Positions 49,330 to 60,200 of a stretch of DNA of 64,000 nucleotides are shown here, one piece after another; position 1 is the stretch's first letter; each line of letters begins with the position of its first letter. The position numbers and the translations under genes are program-made. The DNA comes from Chromatium okenii (lineage in GTDB: Bacteria > Pseudomonadota > Gammaproteobacteria > Chromatiales > Chromatiaceae): positions 54,134 through 118,133 of the forward strand of contig NZ_NRRQ01000006.1 in assembly GCF_016583745.1 (NCBI RefSeq). The letters run 5' to 3'. Under the pieces are notes generated by a model. The model did no database searches. It worked only from the letters and a program-made list of their open reading frames with translations, and was not told the DNA's origin.

Positions 49330-50739
49330 GTGAAAATCATCATTTTGGGAGCTGGTCAGGTCGGCAGCTCGGTGGCAGAAAGTCTGGTTTCGGAAGCGAA
49401 TGAAATCAACGTGATCGACACCGACACCCGCCGCCTGCGGCAATTGCAGGATCGGCTCGATCTGCGCACGGTGGTTGGCAATGCCGCGCTGCCGTCGGTA
49501 TTGCGACAAGCTGGCGCAGAAGACACCGATTTATTGATTGCCGTGACGCAGAGCGACCAAACCAATCTGTGCGCCTGCCGCACCGCCGAGACCCTGTTCA
49601 AAATTCCCACCAAAATTGCCCGCCTGCGTTCCGCCGATTACAGCGTTCATCCTGAACTGTTAGATGCAAAAAACTTCGCCGTCGATTTCAGCATCTGCCC
49701 CGAACAGATCGTCACCGATTACCTGTTGAAACTGATCGAATTTCCCGAAGCCTTGCAGGTGTTGGAATTCGCCGACGGCATGGTCAGTCTGGTTGCCGCT
49801 CGCGCCGTCGCGGGCGGACCGCTGGTGGGGCATCCGGTCAGCGATTTGCGCCGCCACATGCCCGAAATTGATGCGCGGATCGCCGCCATTTATCGCCGCG
49901 ATCAACCGATTATGCCGACCGGAGAAACACTGATTGAAGCGGGCGACGAGGTGTTTTATCTCGCCGCCACCCGCGATATTCGCCAAGTGATGACGGAACT
50001 GCGTCGCCGCGATCAACCGACACGGCGGCTGATGATTGCCGGTGGCGGCAACATCGGCTCACGATTGGCGGAAGTCGCGCAGGATCGCTACCAAGTCAAG
50101 GTGATTGAGGCGAATGAAACCCGAGCGCGGGATTTAGGCTCGGCGCTGAATTCGGCGCTGGTGCTGTGCGGCGATGCGACTGATGAAACGCTGTTAAGTG
50201 CTGAAAACATTGATGATATGGACTTTTTTCTGGCGCTGACCAATGACGATGAAAACAACATCATGGCCGCGTTATTGGCAAAAAATCTCGGCGCACGACG
50301 AGTGCTGGCGCTGATCAATCGGCGAGCGTATGCCGATTTGTTGCAAGCAGATCGGATTGATATTGCGATTTCGCCCGCGCAGGTTTCAATCGGCTCGCTG
50401 CTGGCGCATGTGCGGCGCGGCGATGTCGCCGCCGTTCACAGCTTGCGGCGCGGCGCAGCGGAGGCGCTGGAATTCGTGGTACACGGCGACGCCTCGACCT
50501 CAAAAGTGATCGGTCGTCACATTCACGAACTGGATTTGCCGCGTGGTGCCAGCATTGGCGCGATTGTGCGCGGAGTCAGTCAGGACACGCCCGGCGCGAG
50601 TTTGCGGCTGGGGCAAGTGTTAATTGCACACGGCGACACGCTGATTGAAGCGGAAGATCACGTCATTCTTTTTTTAGCGAGTAAAGATTTAGTGCCAAAA
50701 ATTGAGCGATATTTTCAAGTCGGACTGGCGTTTTTCTAA
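49330..50739 (+). CDS. trkA: Trk potassium uptake regulatory subunit TrkA
   Basis: Peripheral NAD(H)-binding subunit gating the TrkH K+ channel. The product is 469 residues from GTG 49330, giving (M)KIIILGAGQVGSSVAESL as in E. coli; the longer frame from 49300 has no family support. It has two Rossmann/RCK-N domains (GAGQVG and GGGNIGSRLAE) each followed by a TrkA-C domain. Its stop codon abuts the trkH ATG. Confidence 0.95.
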   Translation: MKIIILGAGQVGSSVAESLVSEANEINVIDTDTRRLRQLQDRLDLRTVVGNAALPSVLRQAGAEDTDLLIAVTQSDQTNLCACRTAETLFKIPTKIARLRSADYSVHPELLDAKNFAVDFSICPEQIVTDYLLKLIEFPEALQVLEFADGMVSLVAARAVAGGPLVGHPVSDLRRHMPEIDARIAAIYRRDQPIMPTGETLIEAGDEVFYLAATRDIRQVMTELRRRDQPTRRLMIAGGGNIGSRLAEVAQDRYQVKVIEANETRARDLGSALNSALVLCGDATDETLLSAENIDDMDFFLALTNDDENNIMAALLAKNLGARRVLALINRRAYADLLQADRIDIAISPAQVSIGSLLAHVRRGDVAAVHSLRRGAAEALEFVVHGDASTSKVIGRHIHELDLPRGASIGAIVRGVSQDTPGASLRLGQVLIAHGDTLIEAEDHVILFLASKDLVPKIERYFQVGLAFF

Positions 50740-52194
50740 ATGCGCGCCCTCCTTTCTGTTACCAACGTACTGGGTTATTTATTGCTGGTATCAAGTGTTA
50801 TTTACTTGCTGCCGCTGACCTGCGCCCTTATTTATCAAGATGGCACCCTGCTGACTTTTTTAATCAGCGTGATGGTGTGTCTGGTTGTCGGCGGCACACT
50901 CACGCTGGCCACCCAACGCTATCGGATGGAATTAAAAGCCCGCGATGGGTTTATTTTAGTGGCGCTATCGTGGGTGCTGATTTCCACAATTGCCACCGTG
51001 CCGCTGATGCTGCATGAACAGCTTTCTTTTACGGATGCTTTTTTTGAAATGATGTCGGCGCTCACCACGACTGGCGCAACCGTGATGGTGGGATTAGATA
51101 CGCTGGCTCCATCAATTAATTTGTGGCGACACGCAATTAACTGGTTGGGCGGCATGGGTATTATCGTGTTAGCAGTTGCGATTTTACCGATGCTCGGCGT
51201 CGGCGGAATGCAGTTATTTCGTGCGGAAGTGCCCGGCCCCATTAAAGATGCCAAACTCACCGCCCGCATCGCCGACACTGCTGCCGTATTGTGGGTGATT
51301 TATTTGGTATTAACGCTGGCGTGCATTGTGAGTTTATGGCTGGTCGGCATGAGTTGGTTTGATGCGATTTGTCACGCCTTTGCAACGTTAAGTTTAGGCG
51401 GTTTTTCAACACATGATGCCAGCGTCGGCGCGTTTAATTCGCCTGCGATTGAATTGGTGTTGATTGTATTTATGGTATTGGCGGCGCTCAACTTTGCCAC
51501 GCATTTTGCGGTCTGGCGCGAACGTAAATTAACCGCTTATTGGCGCGATACCGAAGCGCGGGGCGTTTTAGCAGTGTTATTTTTAAGCAGCGTCGGCTGT
51601 GCCGTATATTTATGGTTTAACGAGATTTATGCCAGCTTTTGGACGGCGCTGCGCTTTGTCAGTTTTAATCTGGTCTCAATTGCCACTGATTGCGGTTTTG
51701 CCAATACCGATTATGCGCTCTGGCCGATTTTTGTACCGTATTGGATGCTCTTTTTATCGGCAATTACCGCCAGTTCTGGCTCCACCGGCGGCGGCATTAA
51801 AATGATTCGCACCTTGATTTTAGTGCGCCAAAGTGGACGCGAATTAACACGGCTTTTGCATCCATCAATGGCAGCGCCGGTAACGGTGGGCGGTATGCCG
51901 ATTCCCAACAGCGTGGTCGTCGCCATTTTAGGCTTCATCTTTTTGTATTTTATGAGCATTGTGGCGATGACTTTTTTACTCATTTTTGGCGGCATGGATT
52001 TTGTTTCTGCATTTACTGCCGTGATTGCCTGCATTAACAACGCCGGTCCCGGTTTAGGTCAGGTCGGCCCAGCGACGAATTATGCGAGCTTGACTGATTT
52101 TGAAACGTGGGTGCTGAGTTTTACGATGTTATTAGGGCGACTTGAGGTGTTTTCTTTACTGGTTTTATTTACACCACAGTTCTGGCGGAAATGA
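50740..52194 (+). CDS. trkH: Trk potassium uptake channel TrkH
   Basis: Membrane K+ translocating subunit. The 484-residue protein has about ten transmembrane helices and four selectivity-filter loops: SALTTTGATV, LSLGGFSTHD, IATDCGFANTD and NNAGPGLGQVGP. The Ser-Gly-Ser-Thr-Gly-Gly-Gly cytosolic loop of the family is present. It is directly coupled to trkA. Confidence 0.96.
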   Translation: MRALLSVTNVLGYLLLVSSVIYLLPLTCALIYQDGTLLTFLISVMVCLVVGGTLTLATQRYRMELKARDGFILVALSWVLISTIATVPLMLHEQLSFTDAFFEMMSALTTTGATVMVGLDTLAPSINLWRHAINWLGGMGIIVLAVAILPMLGVGGMQLFRAEVPGPIKDAKLTARIADTAAVLWVIYLVLTLACIVSLWLVGMSWFDAICHAFATLSLGGFSTHDASVGAFNSPAIELVLIVFMVLAALNFATHFAVWRERKLTAYWRDTEARGVLAVLFLSSVGCAVYLWFNEIYASFWTALRFVSFNLVSIATDCGFANTDYALWPIFVPYWMLFLSAITASSGSTGGGIKMIRTLILVRQSGRELTRLLHPSMAAPVTVGGMPIPNSVVVAILGFIFLYFMSIVAMTFLLIFGGMDFVSAFTAVIACINNAGPGLGQVGPATNYASLTDFETWVLSFTMLLGRLEVFSLLVLFTPQFWRK

Positions 52195-52200
52195 TTTTTT

Positions 52201-52279
52201 AGTTGGCAGTTGTCAACGTATTTTCAAAATAACCGTTTATGCTTAACGCCCATCACTGACAACTGAAAACCGACAACTT
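52201..52279. repeat. GTTGTCAGTTG-type palindrome between trkH and speA
   Basis: AGTTGGCAGTTGTCA at 52201-52215 and ACTGACAACTGAAAACCGAC-AACTT (52255-52279) form imperfect inverted repeats around 39 bp. Confidence 0.7.
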
Positions 52280-52300
52280 AAAAAAGAGACCTCAATCGTT

Positions 52301-54181
52301 ATGCACCACATCATTCAACGCTGCCGCGATATTTATGCAATTGATCGTTGGAGTGAAGGCTATTTCACGATTAACGCTGCCGGTCATCTGTGCGCTCGCC
52401 CCGATCCGCGCCAGCCCACCGAGATTGATCTCACTGATTTAGTTGCGGAAATTGCCGCTGAAGGCTTGGCGTTGCCGGTGTTGGTGCGCTTTACCGACAT
52501 CCTGCGCCATCGCGTCAGCGCCCTGCATCAGGCGTTCACTGACGCCAGCGCCGCCTGCGGCTACAGCGGGCGCTATCAGCCGGTTTATCCGATCAAAGTC
52601 AATCAACAAGCGGGCGTCGTGCGCGAGATTCTCCACTCCGGTCACGCCGGGCTGGAGGCGGGCAGCAAACCGGAATTGATGGCGGTGCTCGCACTCGCTC
52701 CGCCCGGCGGTTTGATCGTGTGCAACGGCTATAAAGACCGCGAATACATCCGCTTGGCGCTGATTGGGCGGCGGTTGGGGCTGCGCGTTTATCTCGTCAT
52801 TGAAAAGCTGTCGGAAGTGCCGCTGCTGTTGGAAGAAGCAGCGCGGCTTGAGGTCGCACCGCTGCTCGGCGTGCGGGTGCGGCTGGCGGCAGCAGCGGCG
52901 GGTCATTGGCAGAGCAGCGGCGGTGAAAAAGCCAAGTTTGGCTTAACTTCCAACCAGATTTTGCAGTTGATTAAACAGCTTGAAGCCGCCGGGCATTTGG
53001 AGTGGTTGCAATTGATGCACGCGCATCTCGGCTCGCAGATTCCGAATGTGCAGGACATTCGCGCCGGAGCTGCGGAATTGGTGCGGTTTTACGCCGAGCT
53101 GCGCCGGCTGGGGACGCCGATCAACGTGATTGACGTCGGCGGCGGGCTGGGCGTCGATTATGAAGGCACCGGCACCCGCAATTATTGTTCGGTAAATTAT
53201 GGACTTAGCGGCTACGCCAGCGCGATTGTCACCACCATCGCTGCCGAATGTCGGCGCTGCAATTTGCCCGAACCGGATTTATTCAGCGAATCGGGGCGGG
53301 CGCTGACCGCGCACCACGCCGTGCTCATTACCAACGTCATCGACCGCGAAGAAGCGGGCGGCAGCGCGGTCACGCCGTTGGCAGACGAGGGCGACGTGAC
53401 TTTGAATGCGCTGGCGCGGTGGCTGCGCGAAGTCGCCGACGCCGCCCCGCAAGAGGTGTACGCCGAAGCGCGAGAATTACGCGCCACTGCCCGCGACCGT
53501 TTTGCTCACGATCAATTTGATTTAACGCAGCGGGCGCGAGCTGAAGAATTATTTATGGCGATTTGTCGGGCGTTATCGGAACGTTTGGATATTGGAATAC
53601 GGCGGCAGCGGGAATTAGCAGATGACATCAACGCCTTGCTGGCAGATAAACTATTTTGTAATTTTTCTCTCTTTCAATCGCTGCCAGATGTATGGGCGCT
53701 GGATCAAATTTTTCCCATTGCGCCGATTCAACGCTTAAATGAAATTCCCGCAGCGCGGGCAGTATTACACGATTTAACCTGCGATTCTGATGGCTGCATT
53801 GACCATTATGTCGATGAAGGCGGCATTGAAGCGAGTATGCCGGTTCATAGTGGCGCGGGATTAACGGGCGCATATTTACTTGGTTTTTTCATGGTTGGCG
53901 CGTATCAAGAAATTCTTGGCGATATGCACAATTTATTTGGCGATACTGATGCCATCAATGTTGAATTAGACGCCAATGCGCCAGCGGGTTATCGCATCCG
54001 CGATCCTGAGCGCGGCGATTCAACTGATGAGTTATTGAGCGTGGTGCATTTTGAGCCACGCGTATTGCTGGCGCATTATCGGCGCAAATTGGATGCCGTT
54101 GGATTGGATCGCGTGACGCGAGAACAACTGTTTGTTGAATTAAAAGCCGGGTTATACGGATACACCTACTTTGAAAGCTAA
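52301..54181 (+). CDS. speA: biosynthetic arginine decarboxylase
   Basis: PLP fold-type III enzyme making agmatine for polyamine synthesis. The 626-residue length matches the family (about 630-660). The N-terminus WSEGYFTINAAGHLCARP is typical. The PLP lysine lies in YPIKVNQQ, with GLEAGSKPELMAVLA, VCNGYKDREYI, the Gly-rich DVGGGLGVDY loop and the C-terminal catalytic Cys in LTCDSDGCIDHY. Spermidine synthesis would feed the phosphorylase at 31.7 kb. Confidence 0.96.
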   Translation: MHHIIQRCRDIYAIDRWSEGYFTINAAGHLCARPDPRQPTEIDLTDLVAEIAAEGLALPVLVRFTDILRHRVSALHQAFTDASAACGYSGRYQPVYPIKVNQQAGVVREILHSGHAGLEAGSKPELMAVLALAPPGGLIVCNGYKDREYIRLALIGRRLGLRVYLVIEKLSEVPLLLEEAARLEVAPLLGVRVRLAAAAAGHWQSSGGEKAKFGLTSNQILQLIKQLEAAGHLEWLQLMHAHLGSQIPNVQDIRAGAAELVRFYAELRRLGTPINVIDVGGGLGVDYEGTGTRNYCSVNYGLSGYASAIVTTIAAECRRCNLPEPDLFSESGRALTAHHAVLITNVIDREEAGGSAVTPLADEGDVTLNALARWLREVADAAPQEVYAEARELRATARDRFAHDQFDLTQRARAEELFMAICRALSERLDIGIRRQRELADDINALLADKLFCNFSLFQSLPDVWALDQIFPIAPIQRLNEIPAARAVLHDLTCDSDGCIDHYVDEGGIEASMPVHSGAGLTGAYLLGFFMVGAYQEILGDMHNLFGDTDAINVELDANAPAGYRIRDPERGDSTDELLSVVHFEPRVLLAHYRRKLDAVGLDRVTREQLFVELKAGLYGYTYFES

Positions 54182-54199
54182 AAGTTAGATGTTTTCGTC

Positions 54200-55564
54200 A
54201 TGGCAGCACAAGTAACAGAGCGCACAATAATGGGAACTCACACGCACCAGCGGGTTTTATTACGATTGTTTGGCGGCTGGGTTGTGCTGTCCTTACTGAT
54301 TGGCAGCATCGTTTTTTATTTAGAAATGGGCAAAGTAGATGATCGCGTGTTGAAATTAGCAACACAGGAAGCCAGCACATTTAACAGCGACGTTCTCGAT
54401 CATTTTAATCCCATCGACCAAGCCCACCCTGAAATCATTCAGCAGATTGAGCAGCTCACCACAGAATTTTTACAGCAGCATTTTATTGTCATTGAATTAT
54501 ACGATGCAGCCAAGAAAAAGTTTCTGGAAAAAAGCCGACCAGAGACAGAATATGTAGAAACTGAACTGAAAAAATATACGCATTCATTCCCGCTTGAAAA
54601 CTCAGTGCAATACAATAAATTTTATTTTCACTCGTGTATTTATATGCAGGTGTTACTTCCACTGAAAGACAGTCGCGGACAATTAGCGGGATATTTTGAA
54701 GGCTTGTATCAAGTAGATGATACAACGTTGCAGAGTATTTTTGATGACGTGATTCGTATTTTGTTACTGGTTGTTGTGATCGTGCTGACCACCTCAATTT
54801 TACTGTATCCGTTTATTATTGCGCTCAATCGTGATTTGCTAAAACTATCTGATGATTTATTGCAAGCCAATATCGAACTGATGGCAGTTTTGGGCAGCGC
54901 CATTGCGAAACGCGACTCTGACACCAACAGCCATAACTACCGCGTTACCATTTATGCAGTGCGTTTGGCGGAAGAATTAAAGTTACCGCAAAAAGACATC
55001 AGTCGTTTGATTTCAGGTGCATTTTTACATGATGTTGGGAAAATTGGCATCAGCGATAATATCTTACTAAAACCCGGACGGTTGACAGCAGAAGAATTTG
55101 CGGTAATGCGCACGCATGTCGCTTTAGGTGTCGATATTATTGCGCATTCGGCATGGTTAATTGGTGCCCGCGAAGTTGTAGAACACCACCACGAAAAATA
55201 CGACGGCAGCGGTTATTTGCACGGTTTCAAAGGTGATGATATTCCATTGAATGCGCGTATTTTCGCAGTGGTTGATGTATTTGATGCGCTGACATCGCGC
55301 CGGCCTTATAAAGAGCCAATGGAATTTAATGTAGCAATGATGATTCTGCACCGCGATTGCGGCAGCCACTTTGACCCCAACGTGGTAGACGCTTTTACGC
55401 GCATTGCGCAGGAATTATATCAAACAACGGGCTTGGCTTCTGATCGCGCCTTAGAAATAGAACTCACTCAAATCATACAACGCTATAAATCTTTCTACAA
55501 AGAAGTATCCAAAAAAGTAAGGTTCACTGAGCCACATATCCCAATCAGTAGTTGGACATTTTAA
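54200..55564 (+). CDS. membrane-bound HD-GYP-type phosphodiesterase
   Basis: A 454-residue signalling protein. Two transmembrane helices (about residues 24-42 and 187-210) flank a periplasmic sensor domain of about 145 residues with no family I recognise. The cytosolic HD-GYP domain has HDVGKIGISDNILLKPG, HHHEKYDGSGYLHG and VVDVFDALTSRRPY. The GYP Pro is replaced by Leu (GYL), while the metal-binding HD and HH residues remain. It probably hydrolyses cyclic di-GMP, but this should be tested. ATG 54230 is an alternative start. Confidence 0.88.
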   Translation: MAAQVTERTIMGTHTHQRVLLRLFGGWVVLSLLIGSIVFYLEMGKVDDRVLKLATQEASTFNSDVLDHFNPIDQAHPEIIQQIEQLTTEFLQQHFIVIELYDAAKKKFLEKSRPETEYVETELKKYTHSFPLENSVQYNKFYFHSCIYMQVLLPLKDSRGQLAGYFEGLYQVDDTTLQSIFDDVIRILLLVVVIVLTTSILLYPFIIALNRDLLKLSDDLLQANIELMAVLGSAIAKRDSDTNSHNYRVTIYAVRLAEELKLPQKDISRLISGAFLHDVGKIGISDNILLKPGRLTAEEFAVMRTHVALGVDIIAHSAWLIGAREVVEHHHEKYDGSGYLHGFKGDDIPLNARIFAVVDVFDALTSRRPYKEPMEFNVAMMILHRDCGSHFDPNVVDAFTRIAQELYQTTGLASDRALEIELTQIIQRYKSFYKEVSKKVRFTEPHIPISSWTF

Positions 55565-55610
55565 CGACAGCATTACATTGCGCTTTTCGCAAATATCTCG
55601 GAGGACATTG

Positions 55611-55754
55611 ATGAAAAACTGTAAGTTATGCCGCTACAGCAAAGTCTGCAACGATTTACCGATGATTTGTATTCTTTTACCTTATATTGCAATTGCGGTT
55701 GTCGTGATCGCAGTAAGTTATTTGTTTATCACGCAGGAGTTATTTCCACTGTGA
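55611..55754 (+). CDS. small Cys-rich single-pass membrane protein upstream of ispH
   Basis: A 47-residue protein with a GGAGG site six bases before its ATG. The N-terminus reads [17 protein letters not shown], with a C-x2-C-x5-C arrangement, followed by one transmembrane helix (about residues 18-40) and the tail TQELFPL. I do not know the family. Its TGA overlaps the ispH GTG as GTGA, indicating coupled translation. The cysteines next to the membrane could bind a metal or an Fe-S cluster, which is an inference. Confidence 0.7.
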   Translation: MKNCKLCRYSKVCNDLPMICILLPYIAIAVVVIAVSYLFITQELFPL

Positions 55755-56695
55755 CTATTTTACTTGCCAATCCGCGTGGTTTTTGCGCAGGAGTTGATCG
55801 CGCTATTGCGATTGTTGAGCGCGTATTAGCGCGTTATAGCGCCCCAATTTATGTGCGCCATGAGGTTGTTCATAATCGTTATGTTGTGGAAGATTTACGC
55901 CGGCGCGGTGCAATTTTTATTGAAGAATTGGCGCAGGTACCGGATGGCGCGACCTTAATTTTTAGTGCGCACGGCGTCCCGCAAACGGTGCGGCGCGAGG
56001 CGGAACAGCGAGGTTTGCGGGTATTTGATGCGACCTGTCCGTTGGTGACGAAGGTGCATCTGGAGGTGATGCGACATTGCCGCGCCGGGGTGAGCGTTAT
56101 TCTGATTGGACATCGCGGGCATCCCGAAGTAGAGGGCACGCTCGGTCAATATGACAGTGCCACTGGCGGCATCTATCTCGTTGAAAATGTTGCTGATGTG
56201 GCGACCATGACGCTGCCAGCAACGGTGGCGCTGGCGTATGTCACCCAAACGACGCTCTCGTTGGATGACAGCGTGGCGATCATTGCGGCGCTGCGGGAGC
56301 GGTTTCCGGCGATTCAGGGGCCAAAGAAAAGCGACATCTGCTACGCCACGCAAAATCGCCAAGATGCGGTGCGGACGCTGGCGGAGCGCAGCGAGCTGCT
56401 GCTGGTCGTCGGTTCGCCCAACAGTTCCAATTCCAATCGGCTGCGGGAGCTGGCAGAGCGACAAGGCTGCGTGGCCTATCTCATTGATGGTGCAGATGAT
56501 TTGCGCCGCGAGTGGTTTGCTGCCGCGCCACGAGTTGGCATCACTGCTGGCGCTTCGGCACCGGAGATTTTGGTGACGCAGGTGGTCGCCAAGCTGCGCG
56601 AATGGGGGCTGACGGAGGTGCAGGAATTAGACGGCATCCGTGAGCAAATTGTATTTACTTTGCCGCCAGAATTGGTTGAATCTGACCAAACATAA
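55751..56695 (+). CDS. ispH: 4-hydroxy-3-methylbut-2-enyl diphosphate reductase
   Basis: Last MEP-pathway enzyme, a [4Fe-4S] protein producing IPP and DMAPP. The 314-residue product starts at GTG 55751, overlapping the small upstream ORF, and reads (M)[17 protein letters not shown]. The three cluster cysteines are in [16 protein letters not shown] and [15 protein letters not shown] and YVTQTTLS active-site segments are present. The longer frame from 55628 is an artefact that overlaps the small ORF in another phase. Confidence 0.96.
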   Translation: MTILLANPRGFCAGVDRAIAIVERVLARYSAPIYVRHEVVHNRYVVEDLRRRGAIFIEELAQVPDGATLIFSAHGVPQTVRREAEQRGLRVFDATCPLVTKVHLEVMRHCRAGVSVILIGHRGHPEVEGTLGQYDSATGGIYLVENVADVATMTLPATVALAYVTQTTLSLDDSVAIIAALRERFPAIQGPKKSDICYATQNRQDAVRTLAERSELLLVVGSPNSSNSNRLRELAERQGCVAYLIDGADDLRREWFAAAPRVGITAGASAPEILVTQVVAKLREWGLTEVQELDGIREQIVFTLPPELVESDQT

Positions 56696-56758
56696 TCAGT
56701 TGTCATCGTTTCACCGTGAAACGAGCAATTTTTAACCATCGTTTTAGTGGTCACGCAC

Positions 56759-57241
56759 ATGACTGAATTAAGCACGTTATACGAAACAGATTACAGCGCG
56801 TGGACATTACAAACGGCGGAGTTAATTCGCGCCGGTCGTTTTGCAGAACTTGATATTGAACATTTGTTAGTTGAACTCAGCGACCTGAGCAAGAGCGACC
56901 GCCGCGAACTTTACAATCGGCTTTTGATTTTGATTGCTCATTTATTAAAATGGGAATATCAATATCAGATTTTATCTGAACGCTGGCGTGAGTTTAAAAG
57001 TGATAGTTGGCAGCGCACCATTATTGAACAACGTAAACGGATTGTCGTGTTATTTCGGCAATCACCCGGCTTAAAGGTAATTGTCGATGAGGTTATTGCT
57101 GAGGTTTATCCTGATGCAGTTGATTTGGCGAGCGATGAAACGCGATTACCAATAATGACATTTCCAACAACGTGTTCTTATACGCTTGAACAATTGCTAG
57201 ATAAAACGTTTTATCCACATATCAACCACTTTGGAGAATGA
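56759..57241 (+). CDS. DUF29 family protein
   Basis: A 160-residue cytosolic protein of unknown function. It matches DUF29 in LYETDYSAWTLQTAELIRAG, the ELVELSDLSKSDRRELYNRL-like helix and LIAHLLKWEYQ. DUF29 proteins are common and often multicopy in cyanobacteria and purple sulfur bacteria. ATG 56759 is preferred over GTG 56747. Its stop codon lies within the start region of the large repeat protein, so the two may be co-transcribed. Confidence 0.85.
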   Translation: MTELSTLYETDYSAWTLQTAELIRAGRFAELDIEHLLVELSDLSKSDRRELYNRLLILIAHLLKWEYQYQILSERWREFKSDSWQRTIIEQRKRIVVLFRQSPGLKVIVDEVIAEVYPDAVDLASDETRLPIMTFPTTCSYTLEQLLDKTFYPHINHFGE

Positions 57242-57243
57242 CC

Positions 57244-60200
57244 ATGCTTGACCGTATGCGATCTTTTCATTCACTGGCGCGTGGGGTGGGATTGATTGCC
57301 CTGCTCGCGCTGACTATTCCCGCTCCCGCCGACGGTCTCAACGATACCGGCATCACACCGTCATATTCATACGAGACTGATTTCATAATCGCTGAGGTAA
57401 ATCGACTGCAAAAACAAGCTGATGCTGATCAAATAAAAGATGATGCACCTGCACAACTTCAGCTCTACATCCAGCAATTATTAACAACGGAAAATTCAAA
57501 AGCTAATCCAATTGAAAATGATCGCTTGATCAACGCCCTTAATATTGTTGAGATGTTGAGTAATCAATGGCGAGAAAATTCTAATTCACAATCTAAGCGC
57601 ACAGCAAAATCAGGCACAACGACAACTTACCAATTAATTTTTGATTCAATGTTTTATAGCAATGGAGACTATGACTTTGGTTCGGTAGCAATTGGCAGTA
57701 GTGCAACGCGCACAATAACTGTGACTAATACAGGAACTGGCACTATTACCTTCAAAAGTGGTTATCCGCAAGTAAGTTATTCAAGTCCTTACACTCTCAA
57801 TACAGGGACATGCACTGGTTCATTAGTACCTAGTGCATCATGCACTATGACGGTAACATTCACACCTCAAATTGCAGGATCGCCTGCCGGATACGTTGCT
57901 GTTTATATTAACGAATCTACGGATAATTTTTTTGCATATTTATCTGGAACAACAGCAGCAGTATACACCCACCAATTAACCTTTGATTCAATGTTTTATA
58001 GCAATGGAGACTATGACTTTGGTTCGGTAGCAATTGGCAGTAGTGCAACGCGCACAATAACTGTGACTAATACAGGAACTGGCACCATTACCTTCAAAAG
58101 TGGTTATCCGCAAGTAAGTTATTCAAGTCCTTACACTCTCAATACAGGGACATGTACTGGTTCATTAGTACCTAGTGCATCATGCACTATGACAGTAACA
58201 TTCACACCTCAAATTGCAGGATCGCCTGCCGGATACGTTGCTGTTTATATTAACGAATCTACGGATACTTTTTTTGCATATTTATCTGGAACAACAGCAG
58301 CAATATACACCTACCAATTAACCTTTGATTCAATGTTTTATAGCAATGGAGACTATGACTTTGGTTCGGTAGCAATTGGCAGTAGTGCAACGCGCACAAT
58401 AACTGTGACTAATACGGGAACTGGCACTATTACCTTCAAAAGTGGTTATCCGCAAGTAAGTTATTCAAGTCCTTACACTCTCAATACAGGGACATGTACT
58501 GGTTCATTAGTACCTAGTACATCATGCACTATGACAGTAACATTCACACCTCAAATTGCAGGATCGCCTGCCGGATACGTTGCTGTTTATATTAACGAAT
58601 CTACGGATACTTTTTTTGCATATTTATCTGGAACAGCAAATATTGCTTCAACTCATTCGCTCTCAATCAATAAAAGCGGCAACGGATTGATTTACAGCGA
58701 CGACTACAAAATCAATTGCGGCTCGACTTGTTCCGCCAATTTCAATGGTGGCATCATCGTTAATCTCAATACCACGCCCGATGCTGGCTATATTTTTAGT
58801 AATTGGAGCAATGGCTGCACCGGATCGGGCGCGTGTTCAATTCTAATGAACAGCGCAAAAGCGGTATTAGCAACATTTAATCCTGCGCCGACTTATGCCA
58901 TCGGGTTAATTGCCAATCCCAGCGCGGGCGGCAGCGTCACTTGCAGCGTCAATCCGGTAATACAAGGCGGCTCAACGAATTGCACTGCAACGCCAAATAC
59001 CGGTTACACGTTTACTGGATTTGGTGGTGATTGTTACGGAACGAGTTGCAGCTTGACGAATATCACTGTGAATAAAACCGTGACGGCGAATTTCACCGCA
59101 ATCACTTATCCAATCAACGCCACTGCGAATCCGTCACTTGGCGGCAACGTGAGTTGTAGCGTTAATCCGGTGACTTACGGCGGCTCCAGTAATTGCACCG
59201 CCACGCCAAACTCCGGTTACACGTTTACTGGATTTAGTGGCGATTGCAACGGCACGAATTGCAGCTTGACGAATGTCACCGGCAATAAAACCGTGACGGC
59301 GAATTTCACCGCAATCACTTATCCAATTAACGCCACTGCAAATCCTTCAATTGGCGGCAACGTGAGTTGCAGCGTTAATCCGGTTGCTTATGGCGGCTCC
59401 AGTAATTGCGCCGCAACGCCAAACTCCGGTTATACGTTTACCGGCTTTGGTGGTGATTGCAGCGGCACGAGTTGCAGCTTGACGAATGTCACTGCGACTA
59501 AAACCGTGACGGCGAATTTCACTGCAATCACTTATCCAATTAACGCCACTGCGAATCCTTCAATTGGCGGCAGCGTGAGTTGCAGCGTTAATCCGGTTGC
59601 TTATGGCGGCTCCAGTAATTGCACCGCAACAGCAAATGCGGGTTATACGTTTACCGGCTTTGCTGGTGATTGCTACGGAACGAGTTGCAGCTTGAATAAC
59701 GTCACCAGCAATAAAACTGTGACGGCGAATTTCACTGCGATCACTTATCCAATTAACGCCACTGCGAATCCTTCAATTGGCGGCAGCGTGAATTGCAGCG
59801 TTAATCCAGTGACTTATGGCGGTTCCAGTAATTGCACCGCAACGCCAAACTCCGGATACACGTTTACTGGATTTGCTGGTGATTGCTACGGAACGAGTTG
59901 TAGCTTGACGAATGTCACTGCGACTAAAACTGTGACGGCGAATTTCACCGCAATCACTTATCCAATTAACGCCACTGCGAATCCGTCAACTGGTGGTAAC
60001 GTGAGTTGCAGCGTTAATCCGGTGGCTTATGGCGGCTCCAGTAATTGCGCAGCAACAGCAAATGCCGGTTACACGTTTACTGGCTTTGGTGGTGATTGCT
60101 ACGGAACGAGTTGCAGCTTGACGAATGTCACTGCGACTAAAACCGTGACGGCGAATTTCACCGCAATCACTTATCCAATTACCGCCACTGCAAATCCTTC

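Noticed and set aside
55628..55750. Longer N-terminus of ispH starting at ATG 55628
   Set aside because: The extra 41 residues are out of phase with the small Cys-rich ORF that has a strong ribosome site, and ispH homologues begin at the GTG 55751 position.
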